A stretch of DNA of 64,000 bases from Streptomyces sp. SID13031 (GCF_010548305.1 NZ_JAAGLV010000030.1:1-64000); one strand, 5' to 3'; counted from the stretch's first letter, positions 33,906-43,108 are shown. Notes: a model not told the origin generated them from the letters alone. Numbers and translations: made by a program.

Positions 33906-34610
33906 ATGGCAACCGTCAGCGGAGCGACCGTCCTGGTCACGGGTGGACAGCGAGGCCTGGGCAAGGAGATCGCGCAGGAGCTGCTGCGGGCGGGAGCCGC
34001 GAAGGTGTACGTCACCTCGCGCACGCCGTCACCGGACACCGACCCGAGGATCGTCCCGCTGGCGTTCGAGCTGGAGGACCCGCAGGCCGCCGCTGAGCTC
34101 GCCCGGGTCGCTACCGACGTCAGCGTCGTCGTCAACAACGCCGGCATCATGACGTTCGGACCGCTGCTGCAGGACGATCAGCAGGAGGTCGAGCGCGTCT
34201 TCGGGATCGTGGCGTTCGGGCCGCTGCGCGTCGCGAAAGCCTTCGCGCCCGTGCTGGCCGCCAACGGCGGTGGCGCGCTCGTCAACCTCCACTCACTGAC
34301 GGCATGGATCGCCGGCTTCCCCGGGTCCGGCGTGTACGGCGCCGCGAAGGCCGCCCTGATCTCGATCACCAACACGCTGCGGGCGGAACTCACCGCACAG
34401 GGCACGCAGGTACTCGGCGTTCAGCTCGGCCTGACCGACACCGAGCTGGTCAGTCAGATCGACGGCGCCAAGAACGATCCGCGCATTGTGGCCGCGGATA
34501 TCGTTGCGGCACTGGAGAAGGGCGACTCCGAGCTGATCGCGGATGACTCCAGCCGGCACTTCAAGGCCGCGCTCTCCGGCCCGGTCGAAGCGCTCAACGT
34601 CTCGAGCTGA
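33906..34610 (+). CDS. short-chain dehydrogenase/reductase (SDR)
   Basis: This 234-residue classical SDR has the NAD(P)-binding TGGQRGLG near the N-terminus, NNAG, the catalytic Ser in LHSLTAW and YGAAK. The substrate is unknown. ATG 33906 follows GGAG. It is followed after 6 nt by a TetR regulator gene in the same direction, so the two form an operon. Such SDR-TetR pairs usually respond to a small toxic or signalling carbonyl compound. Confidence 0.85.
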   Translation: MATVSGATVLVTGGQRGLGKEIAQELLRAGAAKVYVTSRTPSPDTDPRIVPLAFELEDPQAAAELARVATDVSVVVNNAGIMTFGPLLQDDQQEVERVFGIVAFGPLRVAKAFAPVLAANGGGALVNLHSLTAWIAGFPGSGVYGAAKAALISITNTLRAELTAQGTQVLGVQLGLTDTELVSQIDGAKNDPRIVAADIVAALEKGDSELIADDSSRHFKAALSGPVEALNVSS

Positions 34611-34616
34611 AACGGC

Positions 34617-35180
34617 ATGCGCAGTACTAGTACGCAGGAGCGCCTGCTGGCCGCTGCTGACGAACTCTTCTACAGCGAGGGCGTCCAGACAGTCGGCGTC
34701 GATCGCATCGCCAAGCGTGCCGGCGCTTCCAAGAAGTCCCTCTATACGGTCTTCGGCAGCAAGGAAGCGCTAGTGCTCGCCTACCTCGGGGCACGGCGGA
34801 CCGCCATCGAAGCTGCCATCACCCAAGGGCTGTCCCGCTTCGGTACTCCGCGCGAGCGGCTGCTGGGGATCTTCGAGGTACAAGGCGACGTGTTCGCCAC
34901 ACCGGGCTACAACGGCTGCCCCTTCCTCGCCGCCAGCGCGGAGGCGGCACCCGGAAGTCTTGTCGAGCGTGCACACGCCGACTACCGCACGTGGGTTCGC
35001 GCTCTGTTCACGGAGCTGGCCGCCGAGGCCGGCGTACCGGATCACGAAACGGTCGGGCGCGAACTACATCTGCTGTACGACGCCGCGAGCGTGGCGGCGA
35101 GTGCGGACCACGATCCCTCGGCGGCGACTGTCGCTCGCACTGCAGCCGCCGCCATCCTGGCTAGTTCTGGCCGGGCTTGA
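34617..35180 (+). CDS. TetR/AcrR family transcriptional regulator
   Basis: This 187-residue regulator has an N-terminal TetR HTH (RLLAAADELFYSEGVQTVGV, IAKRAGASKKSLYTVFGSKE) and a C-terminal ligand domain with a conserved Cys in PGYNGCPFLAA. It lies 6 nt downstream of the SDR gene and likely controls that operon. Its 3' end overlaps the convergent small gene by 20 nt. Confidence 0.87.
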   Translation: MRSTSTQERLLAAADELFYSEGVQTVGVDRIAKRAGASKKSLYTVFGSKEALVLAYLGARRTAIEAAITQGLSRFGTPRERLLGIFEVQGDVFATPGYNGCPFLAASAEAAPGSLVERAHADYRTWVRALFTELAAEAGVPDHETVGRELHLLYDAASVAASADHDPSAATVARTAAAAILASSGRA

Positions 35181-35463
35181 ACTGGTCCGTTGCCTGGTCG
35201 ACGACGCCCTCCGTGGGGACGTCGATGCCGGTGGTGCCGGCGAGTTGGTCGCCGGCCGTGTCGGCATAGCCCTGGGCGGATTCCGTGAGGCCCTCGGCGG
35301 ATTCGGTGGCCTGGTCGGCCACGCCGCCGAGGTCCACGCCGGTGGCTTCGGTGACCTTGTCGGTGACGCCGCCGAGGTCTACGCCGGTCGCGTCGGTGAC
35401 CTTTTCGGTGGCGGTTTGCAGTAGTTCGGACGCCTTGTCTTTCAGGCTGTCGAAGATGCCCAT
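35161..35463 (-). CDS. small acidic repeat protein, Rv0909/MT0933-antitoxin-like N-terminus
   Basis: This 100-residue hydrophilic protein begins MGIFDSLKDKASELLQTATE, like the MT0933-type antitoxin family. It carries two 15-residue repeats (VTDATGVDLGGVTDK, VTEATGVDLGGVADQ) encoded by a 45-bp DNA repeat, then a helical Glu/Gln-rich end. No partner toxin gene is adjacent, so an antitoxin role is doubtful; a stress-type protein is equally possible. Its end overlaps the convergent TetR gene by 20 nt. Confidence 0.62.
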   Translation of the reverse strand: MGIFDSLKDKASELLQTATEKVTDATGVDLGGVTDKVTEATGVDLGGVADQATESAEGLTESAQGYADTAGDQLAGTTGIDVPTEGVVDQATDQFKPGQN

Positions 35464-35643
35464 CAGATGACCCTTCAGTCGTCGTCGGCTAGGAGGGAAT
35501 TACCCACCGTAACAAAGCGCTCCAAACGGTCGGCAAAGAAGTTGCCAACAGCAACGGATTCGGAAGCTTCGGCTGACGGGGAAACTGAGAGTCGGCTAAG
35601 GGTTCCGGCCGGAGGTTGCAGGTCCTTGGGTGGTGGGCGTTCG

Positions 35644-35653
35644 CGATATATCG
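35644..35653. promoter_or_regulatory. palindrome upstream of the PadR gene
   Basis: CGATATATCG is a perfect 10-bp AT-rich palindrome in a GC-rich setting, 37 nt before the PadR start. PadR regulators commonly repress their own operon through AT-rich palindromes, so this is the likely operator. Confidence 0.5.
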
Positions 35654-35690
35654 TCGGATTATCGTGATGGCTCGGTGAGGAGTGATTGGG

Positions 35691-36377
35691 ATGGGTGGAT
35701 CGGCGTACGTCGGTGGCTGGCCCGGGTTCGGGCGTGGATGTGTGGGATTCGAGGAAATCAAGGAAGAGTTGCGGGCCGCGATGACCGGGCGGCGCGGCGG
35801 CGGGCAGCAAACGTTCGGTGGGCAGCATCCCTGGGGCATGTTCGGCGGTCCTGGGTTCGGTGGGCCGCCGTGGGGTGGGCCGCGCGGGTTCAGGGCTCCG
35901 AAGGCGCGGCGGGGCGACGTACGGGCGGCGATCCTCGCAGTACTGGCGGAGCAGCCGATGAATGGTTACCAGATCATTCAGGAGGTGGCCGAGCGCAGCG
36001 GTGGGGTCTGGAAGCCCAGCCCTGGTTCGATCTATCCGACGTTGCAGCAGCTCGAGGACGAGGGGCTGGTGACGGCCGACGCGGCGACCGGTCGGCGGAC
36101 GTTCACGTTGACCGACGAGGGTCGCTCCTATGTCGCCGAGCACGCCGACGAGGTTTCGGCTCCCTGGGAAGCGATGTCGGCGCCAGAGGAGGACGAGAAC
36201 GGCATCAAGCCGATCCTCGGGCAGGTGGCGACGGCGATGTGGCAGATCATGGCCGCGGGCTCGCCCGAGCAGCAGGCGAAGGCGCGCGACGCGCTGATCA
36301 CCCTGCGGCGCTCGCTGTACTCGATCCTCGCCGATGACGATGACGACACCGGTACGGATGCCCGGGGCCGGTCATGA
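35691..36377 (+). CDS. PadR family transcriptional regulator
   Basis: This 228-residue protein has a Gly/Trp/Phe-rich N-terminal stretch (about 33-68). A PadR winged helix (about 70-145) contains RGDVRAAILAVLAEQPMNGY, GSIYPTLQQLEDEGLVTA and a C-terminal dimerisation helix. ATG 35691 is chosen because GAGGAG lies eight bases upstream; GTG 35682 is an alternative. The stop overlaps the DUF1707 gene start by 4 nt, so it controls and is co-transcribed with that gene. The N-terminal Gly-rich extension is common in actinobacterial PadR proteins. Confidence 0.87.
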   Translation: MGGSAYVGGWPGFGRGCVGFEEIKEELRAAMTGRRGGGQQTFGGQHPWGMFGGPGFGGPPWGGPRGFRAPKARRGDVRAAILAVLAEQPMNGYQIIQEVAERSGGVWKPSPGSIYPTLQQLEDEGLVTADAATGRRTFTLTDEGRSYVAEHADEVSAPWEAMSAPEEDENGIKPILGQVATAMWQIMAAGSPEQQAKARDALITLRRSLYSILADDDDDTGTDARGRS

Positions 36378-36817
36378 GCGAACACCTACCGGAGCGACGC
36401 GACCCCGCTTGGGGTGGTCCCGTCCAAGGCGGTTCGCTGCGGATCGGTGATGCCGAGCGCGATACGGCCGTCGAGGAGCTGAGTGAGCACTTCGTAGCCG
36501 GGCGGTTGACGCAGGACGAGTTCGAGGAGCGCAGCGACCAGGCCACCAGAGCCCGGTACGCCGATGAGGTCGAGCTGCTGTTCGCCGACCTCCCGGAGTT
36601 GGTGGCGAAGCAGCAAGGCCGAGGGCGGCGCCATCCCCGCACCCGGGCCGGCGCACCGCCGCCGTTCCTGTGGATCATCCCGGTACTGATGCTCGGGCTG
36701 GTCGTGTCGTCCGTGCTCCTGGTCGCTCCCTGGCTGCTGTGGATGGTGTTCTGGGTCGCCATGTTCAGCGGGCCGGTACGCAACGGTCGCTGGCAGCAGG
36801 GCGGCCGCCGTGGTTAG
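36374..36817 (+). CDS. DUF1707 membrane protein
   Basis: This 147-residue protein has an N-terminal DUF1707 domain (LRIGDAERDTAVEELSEHFV, AGRLTQDEFEERSDQATRA, LFADLPEL) and then a two-helix hydrophobic region (about 96-134). DUF1707 proteins are widespread in actinobacteria and often accompany PadR or envelope-stress regulators; their function is not established. It overlaps the PadR gene by 4 nt. Confidence 0.82.
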   Translation: MSEHLPERRDPAWGGPVQGGSLRIGDAERDTAVEELSEHFVAGRLTQDEFEERSDQATRARYADEVELLFADLPELVAKQQGRGRRHPRTRAGAPPPFLWIIPVLMLGLVVSSVLLVAPWLLWMVFWVAMFSGPVRNGRWQQGGRRG

Positions 36818-36841
36818 GGACGGCGGCTAGGCTCTGCCTGC

Positions 36842-37567
36842 ATGAGCTCCAGAAGACCACGCCGGGCACTCCGTGCGCTGATCGTCATCCTGCTGATCGT
36901 GGCCGGCCTCGGTGTCGCCGCCGACCGGATCGGCGAGTCGTTCGCCGAGGACCGGCTGGCGACCGCCGCGGCCGACGAGGCAGCGCAGTACGACGTGCGC
37001 GCGGCCGACACGTCGGTGGAGATCGGCGGTTTCGGCTTCCTGCCGCAGGTGGCCAGGAGCGAGTTCGACCAGGTCACGATGACGATGAAGGAGCCGACGA
37101 TCGAGAAGGTCGCGGCCGAGGACCTGACCGTCCAGATGCACAAGATCCACGTACCGCGGGAGCTGCTGACGGGTGGCACCGGCGCGGCGGTCACGGTGGA
37201 GAAGGCCGATCTCAGACTGCGCCTCTCGCCGGCCGCCCTGGCGAAGCTCACCGCCAACACCAGAGGTATCGACGCGCTCACGCTGCAGATCGTCGGCGGG
37301 AAGCTGCTGGCGAAGGCCACCATCCAGGGCATCGACGTCTCTGCGACGGTCCGCCCGGAGGCGCGCGACGGCCGGATCGGGCTCGTCGCCGACCAGTCCA
37401 CCCTGGAGGAGATCCCCGAGGCCCTCCGCGGCGCGGTCAGCGCGGTGCTGGCCCGCGGCATCGTCGTACCGGAGCTGCCGTTCAAGGCGACCATCCAGCA
37501 GGTCGCCATCGAGGGCCAGTCGGTCGTCCTCACCGCCGTCGCATCCAACCTGGAACTGTCCGCCTGA
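36842..37567 (+). CDS. DUF2993 (LmeA-like) phospholipid-binding protein
   Basis: This 241-residue exported protein has a basic N-terminus, a signal anchor (about 11-27) and a DUF2993 fold: ATAAADEAAQYDVRAADTSV, EIGGFGFLPQV and repeated beta strands. Mycobacterial LmeA of this family acts in the periplasm in lipomannan elongation; the role here is inferred only from the domain. It follows the DUF1707 gene by 24 nt in the same direction. Confidence 0.78.
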   Translation: MSSRRPRRALRALIVILLIVAGLGVAADRIGESFAEDRLATAAADEAAQYDVRAADTSVEIGGFGFLPQVARSEFDQVTMTMKEPTIEKVAAEDLTVQMHKIHVPRELLTGGTGAAVTVEKADLRLRLSPAALAKLTANTRGIDALTLQIVGGKLLAKATIQGIDVSATVRPEARDGRIGLVADQSTLEEIPEALRGAVSAVLARGIVVPELPFKATIQQVAIEGQSVVLTAVASNLELSA

Positions 37568-37671
37568 CGATGATCCTCAAGAACAGCTGAACCACTTCGC
37601 GAAAGTGCACGTGAGCTTGTGTATCGGGGGTACGGCGGGCATACGCCGGCCCATGGAAGATGGAGACACAA

Positions 37672-37923
37672 GTGGCACTTTTCATGGATTCACACACGAT
37701 CGAGGGTGGCGTCTCGGCGGCCGATGTGGCCGCCGCCCACCAGGCCGATCTGGCCACCCAGGGGGATCACGGGGTGAACTACCTGAAGTACTGGGTGGAT
37801 GAGGCGGCGGGCAAGATCTTCTGCCTGGTCGACGCGCCTGACGCGGAGGCGGCCAACACCGTCCACCGCGAGGCGCACGGCCTGGTGGCGCAGGAGATCT
37901 TCCCGGTCACCGAGCACGAGTGA
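37672..37923 (+). CDS. DUF4242 (SCO4226-like, nickel-binding) protein
   Basis: This 83-residue protein starts at GTG 37672 (ALFMDSHTIEGGVSAADVAA), with GGAG seven bases upstream. It contains HQADLATQGDHGVNYLKYW and ANTVHREAHGLV. It matches the SCO4226/DUF4242 family, a ferredoxin-like fold shown to bind nickel in Streptomyces. The in-frame ATG 37660 would add four residues. A second family member lies at 59553-59825 in this window. Confidence 0.8.
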   Translation: MALFMDSHTIEGGVSAADVAAAHQADLATQGDHGVNYLKYWVDEAAGKIFCLVDAPDAEAANTVHREAHGLVAQEIFPVTEHE

Positions 37924-37928
37924 GTAGC

Positions 37929-37960
37929 CTGCTGGGAGAGATGCGCAGCTCTCCCAGCAG
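37929..37960. terminator. strong hairpin between convergent genes
   Basis: CTGCTGGGAGAG (37929-37940) and CTCTCCCAGCAG (37949-37960) form a perfect 12-bp stem with an 8-nt loop, 5 nt after the DUF4242 stop and before the convergent hydrolase gene. It is a probable bidirectional terminator. Confidence 0.65.
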
Positions 37961-37986
37961 CGCCAACAACACCAGTAAGGCCCAAG

Positions 37987-38919
37987 TCAGCTGCGAGCCG
38001 CGAGGGCGTCGACCGCAGTGGCGATCTCGCCCGGGTTGGAGATCGGCGTCAGATGATTGGCACCAGGGATGATCGTCGGAGCCGGCGCACCGATCCGGGT
38101 GGCCGTCTCGTCCGCGTTGCCACCCTGCGTATCCAAAGCACCGAAGACCACAGCAGTAGCAACCGGTACGTCGCGCAGCCGCGCCAGCCGATCAGCCGGT
38201 ACTGCGGGGATCCCGTGAGCCGTCATCTCCCAGACAGCCTTCTCGGCGCCGGGCTGACGGAACGGCCGGACCCATTGGTCGACGTCCATCGCCGGGCACG
38301 ACGGCCCACACGTCGCCTTGTAGATCCGCCGGAGCAGCCAGTCGGAGCCGAGCACCATCCGGAACAAGGTCGTCCGATACGGCGGAACGATCAACGCCGT
38401 AGGAGGACCGCCACCCGGAAGCGGCAACCCGTCGCCATCCAGGAACATCAGCCCGCCGACCCGCGCCGGCGCTTCCAAGGTCGCCTCGGCCGCGATACCG
38501 GCGCCGAGTGAATGCCCGACCAGGATCGGACGTGGTTGCCCAGGGCCCCCTAAGTGCATGGCATCCAGGAAGCCCAGCAGTTGCGCGGCGAGATGCTCTA
38601 CCGTGTACGGCGCCTTGCGCTCGCTGTACCCGTATCCCGTGATGTCGTACGCGTAGACCCGATGCTTCGCGGCCAGCAACGGCACGAGTCGCGACCAGGT
38701 ATCGACCGACTCCACCGAACCGTGCACCAGGACCACCGGCGTACCGGTCGTACCCCAGGTCTCGTAGCGAGTCCTGACGTCTCCCGCCTGCACGAACTTG
38801 AGCCCGTCCGGCGCTGAGGCCGTGCCACTGGTGAAGGCGTTGTAGCCGAACGACCCCGCGGTGATCACCACCAGGAACACGACGACCACGATCAGGACCC
38901 GCCGGAGGAACCGTTTCAC
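37987..38919 (-). CDS. membrane-anchored alpha/beta hydrolase
   Basis: This 310-residue protein starts at GTG 38919 with a basic head (KRFLRRV) and a membrane helix (about 6-25). An alpha/beta-hydrolase domain follows: VVLVHGSVESVDTW (oxyanion), GHSLGAG (nucleophile Ser), FGALDTQ (acid) and GANHLTP (base). The extended frame to 39111 is antisense to the LAL regulator start and is rejected. The domain should face the outside; the substrate is unknown. Confidence 0.82.
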   Translation of the reverse strand: MKRFLRRVLIVVVVFLVVITAGSFGYNAFTSGTASAPDGLKFVQAGDVRTRYETWGTTGTPVVLVHGSVESVDTWSRLVPLLAAKHRVYAYDITGYGYSERKAPYTVEHLAAQLLGFLDAMHLGGPGQPRPILVGHSLGAGIAAEATLEAPARVGGLMFLDGDGLPLPGGGPPTALIVPPYRTTLFRMVLGSDWLLRRIYKATCGPSCPAMDVDQWVRPFRQPGAEKAVWEMTAHGIPAVPADRLARLRDVPVATAVVFGALDTQGGNADETATRIGAPAPTIIPGANHLTPISNPGEIATAVDALAARS

Positions 38920-38998
38920 CGGCCAAGTCTGACCGACGCGTCCAAGGCGATCGCCGACGGCCTTCCCGAAGTACCGGCCCAGGGGCGATGCTGACCGG

Positions 38999-41722
38999 AT
39001 GGGGATTGTCGGGCGGGGGCGGGAACTCGAAGCGTTGCGTGGCTGGCTGGTCGAGGCGCAGGCGGGCCGGGGCCGGGTGGTGGTCTGTGCCGGCGAGGCC
39101 GGGATCGGCAAGACGCGGCTGGCTCAGGAGTTCGCCGGCAACGCGCTGGCGGCCGGCGTCGCCGTCGTCTGGGGGCGTTGCGTCGAGGGTGAAGGAGCGC
39201 CCGCGTACTGGCCCTGGCGGCAAGTGCTGCGGGGCCTGAAGGCCGATGCCGACGAGGTACTCGGGGCCGGCGACCGGTTCCGGTTGTTCGAGGCGGTCAC
39301 CGAGGTGATCGCCGGGGCCGCGGGCGCCAACGGCCTGCTGATCCTGCTGGACGATATCCATCGCTGCGACGAGTCATCCCTGCTGGTACTACGCCACCTG
39401 GCCGACCAGGTGGCCGGGCTGCCGGTCCTCGTCGTGGCGACCTGCCGGCCCGCCGAGCCCGGGAGTTCGCGCCGGCTCGCCGAGCTGCACCGGTCGACGG
39501 ATCGGCTGGAGCTGCACAGCCTCGACCTGGACGCCGTCCGGGAACAGTTGCCCACAGCAACGGCTGAGCAGGTCCAGCACGTCTTCGGCGTCACCGGCGG
39601 CAACCCGCTGTTCGTGACCGAGGTGGCCAGGGCGATCGCCGACGGCTCCTGGCAGCCGGACCGGCCGCCGCGGACGGTGCTCGACATCGTCACCAGCCGC
39701 CTCGAACGCGTCTCCGGCAACTGCCGGCGGATGGTCCAGGCAGCGGCGATCGTCGGCCGGGACTTCCAGCTCACCACCGTCGCCGCAGCGCTGGGCACCG
39801 CGCTCGACGAGTGTCTGCCGCTGGTCGACGAAGCCGTCGCGCACGGATTCGTGGACCAGTCCGGCGGCAGTCTGCGGTTTGTCCACGCGCTCACCCGGGA
39901 CGCCGTCGCAGCCTCGCTCGGCACCGCTGAGCGAGCTACTCTCCACCGCCGCATTGCGGAGGTACTCGAACAGCAATACGCAGGCGACCTGACCGAACAC
40001 CTGGCCGACATCGCCCGGCACTGGGCCGAGCTGGCGCCGTACGGCGAAGGCGCGACGGCTCAGCGCTGGCTGCTGCTCGCCGCCGACGACGCCGTCCAGC
40101 GCCTGGCTTATGAGGAAGGCGTGCGACTCCAGGAGGCAGCGTGGAAGATCGCGCCGACAGCACCGGAAGAACGTTGCTCCAGGCAAGTAGCGCTCGGCCG
40201 CGCAGCCTATCTGGCCGGTGATCTGCAGACCTGCGTGAAGGCTGCGGACGCCGCGGCGGCGGCCGCCCTGACTCCCGAAGACCAAGCGGCGGCAGCCCTC
40301 GTCCTCGAGGCCGTCCCCGACCCCGGAATCAACGCGATCGCCAAACGTCTCTGTGCGCAGGCCCTGGCCGGCCAGGTTGACGACGCTCTGCGAGCCAGGC
40401 TGAAAGCCCAGCGCAGCCACCTCGCCTTCTACGACGGTGAGCAGGACCGGATCGAGGGGCTCAGCCAGGAGGCGCTCGACCTGGCCCGGCGTAGCGGCGA
40501 CGACCAAGCCCTCGCCGCCGCGCTCGAAGCCCGGCAGGAGGCCTGCCCCGGACCGAAGGGCCGCGCCGAAAGACTCCTACTGGCAACCGAGATGCTCGAG
40601 CTGGCTCAACGGACCGGCAGCCCCCGCGCGGCGATGTGGGGCGAGCTGTGGCGACTCGATGCGCTGATCGAGAGCGGCAGACTCGCCGCCGCGGCCGAGG
40701 AACTCCCTGCCCTGGCAGTCGCCGTCGACCGCGTCGGTGGCCCGGTCAGCGCCTGGCACCACGATCGCGTCGCCGCCTGTATCGCCCAGGCGCGCGGCCG
40801 GTACGCCGAGGCGGCCGCGATCGCACAGCGAGGTTTCGACCGGATGCGCCCGATCGAGCGAGCGCCCGCAACCGGAGCCCACTTCGCCCTGTTGGCTGCC
40901 CTGGCGGGCCACGTCGGCGTCAGCGACGAGGTGGCCAGGCAAGTGTTCGACCCGCCGCCACGTTTCGCCACGATGGCCCACTTGTCCCGCGCCTACCTGC
41001 AGAGTTGCCTCGGCCTCAACCAGGAGGCGACAGCCGCGTACCGGCGAGCAGGCCCGATCGAGACCTGGTCGCTGCCCGCGTTCTTCATCCTGCCCGGCTA
41101 CGTGTACGCCGCTCTCGCGTGTGCCGGCATCGGCCGGTACGACGACCTGGAAGAACTCCTGCGACGGCTGGAGCCGTTCCGGGGTGAGCACGCCGTCGGC
41201 AACGGAGTCGCCTATCTCGGCCCGGTCGAGCTGACTCTCGGCCGCGGCGCCGCAGTACTGGGTCGCCTGGACGACGCCATCGAGGACCTGGCCACGGCTG
41301 TCCAGCAGGCCGACCGTGCGGGTGCACCTGGGTTCGTCGCCGAAGCGCAGTACCACCTCGCACGGGCGCTCCTCGATCGCAACGAACCAGGCGACCGAGC
41401 CAGAGCCGAACCCCACGCCCAGGAGGCGGCGCGGCTGTTCGACTCCCTCAACATGACCGCCTACCTCAGCCGGTCCGGCCCGAAGACCGTCCTGAGCGTG
41501 CGCGAGACCGAGGTCGCCGCGCTGGTCGCCGACGGCCTCACCAACCGGCAGATCGCGGGCCGGCTCGTCATCTCCGAGCGCACCGCGCAGAACCACGTCC
41601 AGCACATCCTCACCAAACTCGGTTTCGCCACCCGGGCCCAGATCGCCACCTGGGCGACCCGCGAACAGCTGAGTACCGCCATGAGTGATTCGGCGGATTC
41701 GCGCTCGCAGGCTGGTACCTAG
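38999..41722 (+). CDS. LAL-type LuxR regulator (AAA ATPase, TPR, HTH)
   Basis: This 907-residue regulator has an N-terminal AAA/NACHT-like ATPase with Walker A GEAGIGKT (32-39) and Walker B LLILLDDIH (113-121). A long helical TPR-like sensor (about 330-820) and a C-terminal LuxR HTH (LSVRETEVAALVADGLTNRQ, ERTAQNHVQHILTKLGF) follow. Such large ATP-binding regulators activate sugar or secondary-metabolite operons on effector binding. It lies upstream of a small ABM-like gene in the same direction. The effector is unknown. Confidence 0.9.
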   Translation: MGIVGRGRELEALRGWLVEAQAGRGRVVVCAGEAGIGKTRLAQEFAGNALAAGVAVVWGRCVEGEGAPAYWPWRQVLRGLKADADEVLGAGDRFRLFEAVTEVIAGAAGANGLLILLDDIHRCDESSLLVLRHLADQVAGLPVLVVATCRPAEPGSSRRLAELHRSTDRLELHSLDLDAVREQLPTATAEQVQHVFGVTGGNPLFVTEVARAIADGSWQPDRPPRTVLDIVTSRLERVSGNCRRMVQAAAIVGRDFQLTTVAAALGTALDECLPLVDEAVAHGFVDQSGGSLRFVHALTRDAVAASLGTAERATLHRRIAEVLEQQYAGDLTEHLADIARHWAELAPYGEGATAQRWLLLAADDAVQRLAYEEGVRLQEAAWKIAPTAPEERCSRQVALGRAAYLAGDLQTCVKAADAAAAAALTPEDQAAAALVLEAVPDPGINAIAKRLCAQALAGQVDDALRARLKAQRSHLAFYDGEQDRIEGLSQEALDLARRSGDDQALAAALEARQEACPGPKGRAERLLLATEMLELAQRTGSPRAAMWGELWRLDALIESGRLAAAAEELPALAVAVDRVGGPVSAWHHDRVAACIAQARGRYAEAAAIAQRGFDRMRPIERAPATGAHFALLAALAGHVGVSDEVARQVFDPPPRFATMAHLSRAYLQSCLGLNQEATAAYRRAGPIETWSLPAFFILPGYVYAALACAGIGRYDDLEELLRRLEPFRGEHAVGNGVAYLGPVELTLGRGAAVLGRLDDAIEDLATAVQQADRAGAPGFVAEAQYHLARALLDRNEPGDRARAEPHAQEAARLFDSLNMTAYLSRSGPKTVLSVRETEVAALVADGLTNRQIAGRLVISERTAQNHVQHILTKLGFATRAQIATWATREQLSTAMSDSADSRSQAGT

Positions 41723-41769
41723 CGTTGTTCCTGCGGCCGGAAGAGGTCGTCCGAACAGAGGAGACAGTC

Positions 41770-42048
41770 ATGCAATGGATCGCGATCGCCACCCCGCCGT
41801 TCGCCTCGATCGACCAGTTCGACCGGGTGATGGACAACCTCGGCACCGAGCCGGACGGCCTCGAGGCCCGGTACGTCGGTTCGGCGGCGGACGGCCTCCG
41901 GGTCGTCACCTTGTGGGAGTCGAAGGCACACGCCGACCGCTTCTTCGCCGAACGCCTCGGACCGGCGCTGGCCAAGGCCCTCGGTCCCGAACCGGCCGGC
42001 AGCCCTGCCGTCATCGGTATCGACGTGGCCCGCACCTATACCCGGTGA
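41770..42048 (+). CDS. small dimeric alpha/beta-barrel-type protein
   Basis: This 92-residue protein starts at ATG 41770 after GAGGAG. It has a ferredoxin-like/ABM pattern: MQWIAIATPPFASIDQFDRV, then VTLWESKAHADRFFAERLG. Relatives are monooxygenase-like or stress-related dimeric barrels. It follows the LAL regulator by 47 nt and may be its target or a co-transcribed gene. Confidence 0.65.
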   Translation: MQWIAIATPPFASIDQFDRVMDNLGTEPDGLEARYVGSAADGLRVVTLWESKAHADRFFAERLGPALAKALGPEPAGSPAVIGIDVARTYTR

Positions 42049-43056
42049 TCAGAAGACGAGGGTGATGCCTTCCTCGGCGGCCTGCTCCTTCGTGTAGGAG
42101 ATGCCGTCGACCTTGAGGCCGGCTGGGTCCAGCAGCGTCAGCGTCCCGCCGCGATTGCCCAGCTGGATAGGGGCTGTGAGGGGGATCCGTACAGCCTCAC
42201 CGGCCGGCAGGTCCAGAGCAGTGAGCGGCATGCGCTGTCCAAGGCGGTCCAGCAGCGACCAGCCGTCCAGATCGATCAGTGCCGAGCCCGGGTTGAGCAG
42301 AGTGACCGTCTCGGGCTCCGGCGAAGGCCCGACCGGGTTCACCAGTGCAGCGACGATGCGGAGCGTGCGGTGCGGGTCGGTCGGGCTGGGGACCGGCCCC
42401 GGCTCACCGGGCAGCGCATGGCCGGTGGCGTCATCGGTGTGCCAGGCCTGGCTCTGGAAGGCGAGGAAGATCGCCACCCATTGGTCGCCGAACCGGAATA
42501 GCAGCCCGCCGTCCTGCCACACCCCGTCGTCCTTCTTGAAGGGGCCGTTGTTGCCCTGGTTCATGTGGATGTCGTGCACGCCGTTGCCAGGCGAGAACCC
42601 GAAGATCTTGTCCGGTACGCCGCTCTCCGGCCCCCACCGCTCGCCGATCGCATAGATCCGCGCGGTGGGGTCGGCGAGCGCCCGAGCGGTGAAATGCTCC
42701 AGCTTGTCGGCCAGATCGTTGTCGGGCCCCGGCACCGTCGACGGCATCGGCCGCAGCTCGGACCGGTCGAACAGATTCCCCCGGATGTAGTCGAGCGCCG
42801 CTCCCCCGCTGGCACTGTCCACATCGCTGAACCCATCCGGCACAGCCCGCAGCGACTCCAGCACTGGGTGCTTGAAGTCCTCCACCGCCAGATAGAGCAG
42901 CTCCGACGGCGCCTGCTGCGACAACACGTTCACAGCCACCCGGTACTCCGTACCGCCGCCGCGCACGTGCAACTGAAAGTGCGGCGACTCCATCCCGCCC
43001 TCGGCCCGCCGCCCCACCACGGTCCCCACCAATACGCCGTACCGCTTCAACGCCAT
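42049..43056 (-). CDS. DUF2278 protein with C-terminal lamin-tail-like domain
   Basis: This 335-residue protein has a DUF2278 N-terminal part (MALKRYGVLVGTVVGRRAEG, SPHFQLHV, HDIHMNQGN near the middle) and a C-terminal beta-sandwich resembling a lamin-tail domain (LLNPGSALIDLDGWSLLDRL, ITLVF end). The function is not established. ATG 43056 follows GGGGAGGGG, a very strong site; the frame beyond it is not coding. It stops at 42049, one base after the convergent small gene stop at 42048. Confidence 0.78.
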   Translation of the reverse strand: MALKRYGVLVGTVVGRRAEGGMESPHFQLHVRGGGTEYRVAVNVLSQQAPSELLYLAVEDFKHPVLESLRAVPDGFSDVDSASGGAALDYIRGNLFDRSELRPMPSTVPGPDNDLADKLEHFTARALADPTARIYAIGERWGPESGVPDKIFGFSPGNGVHDIHMNQGNNGPFKKDDGVWQDGGLLFRFGDQWVAIFLAFQSQAWHTDDATGHALPGEPGPVPSPTDPHRTLRIVAALVNPVGPSPEPETVTLLNPGSALIDLDGWSLLDRLGQRMPLTALDLPAGEAVRIPLTAPIQLGNRGGTLTLLDPAGLKVDGISYTKEQAAEEGITLVF

Positions 43057-43108
43057 CGCGATCCCCTCCCCTTGGCAGCGTGGCCTCGGAAGGCGAACGG
43101 CACAAGGG

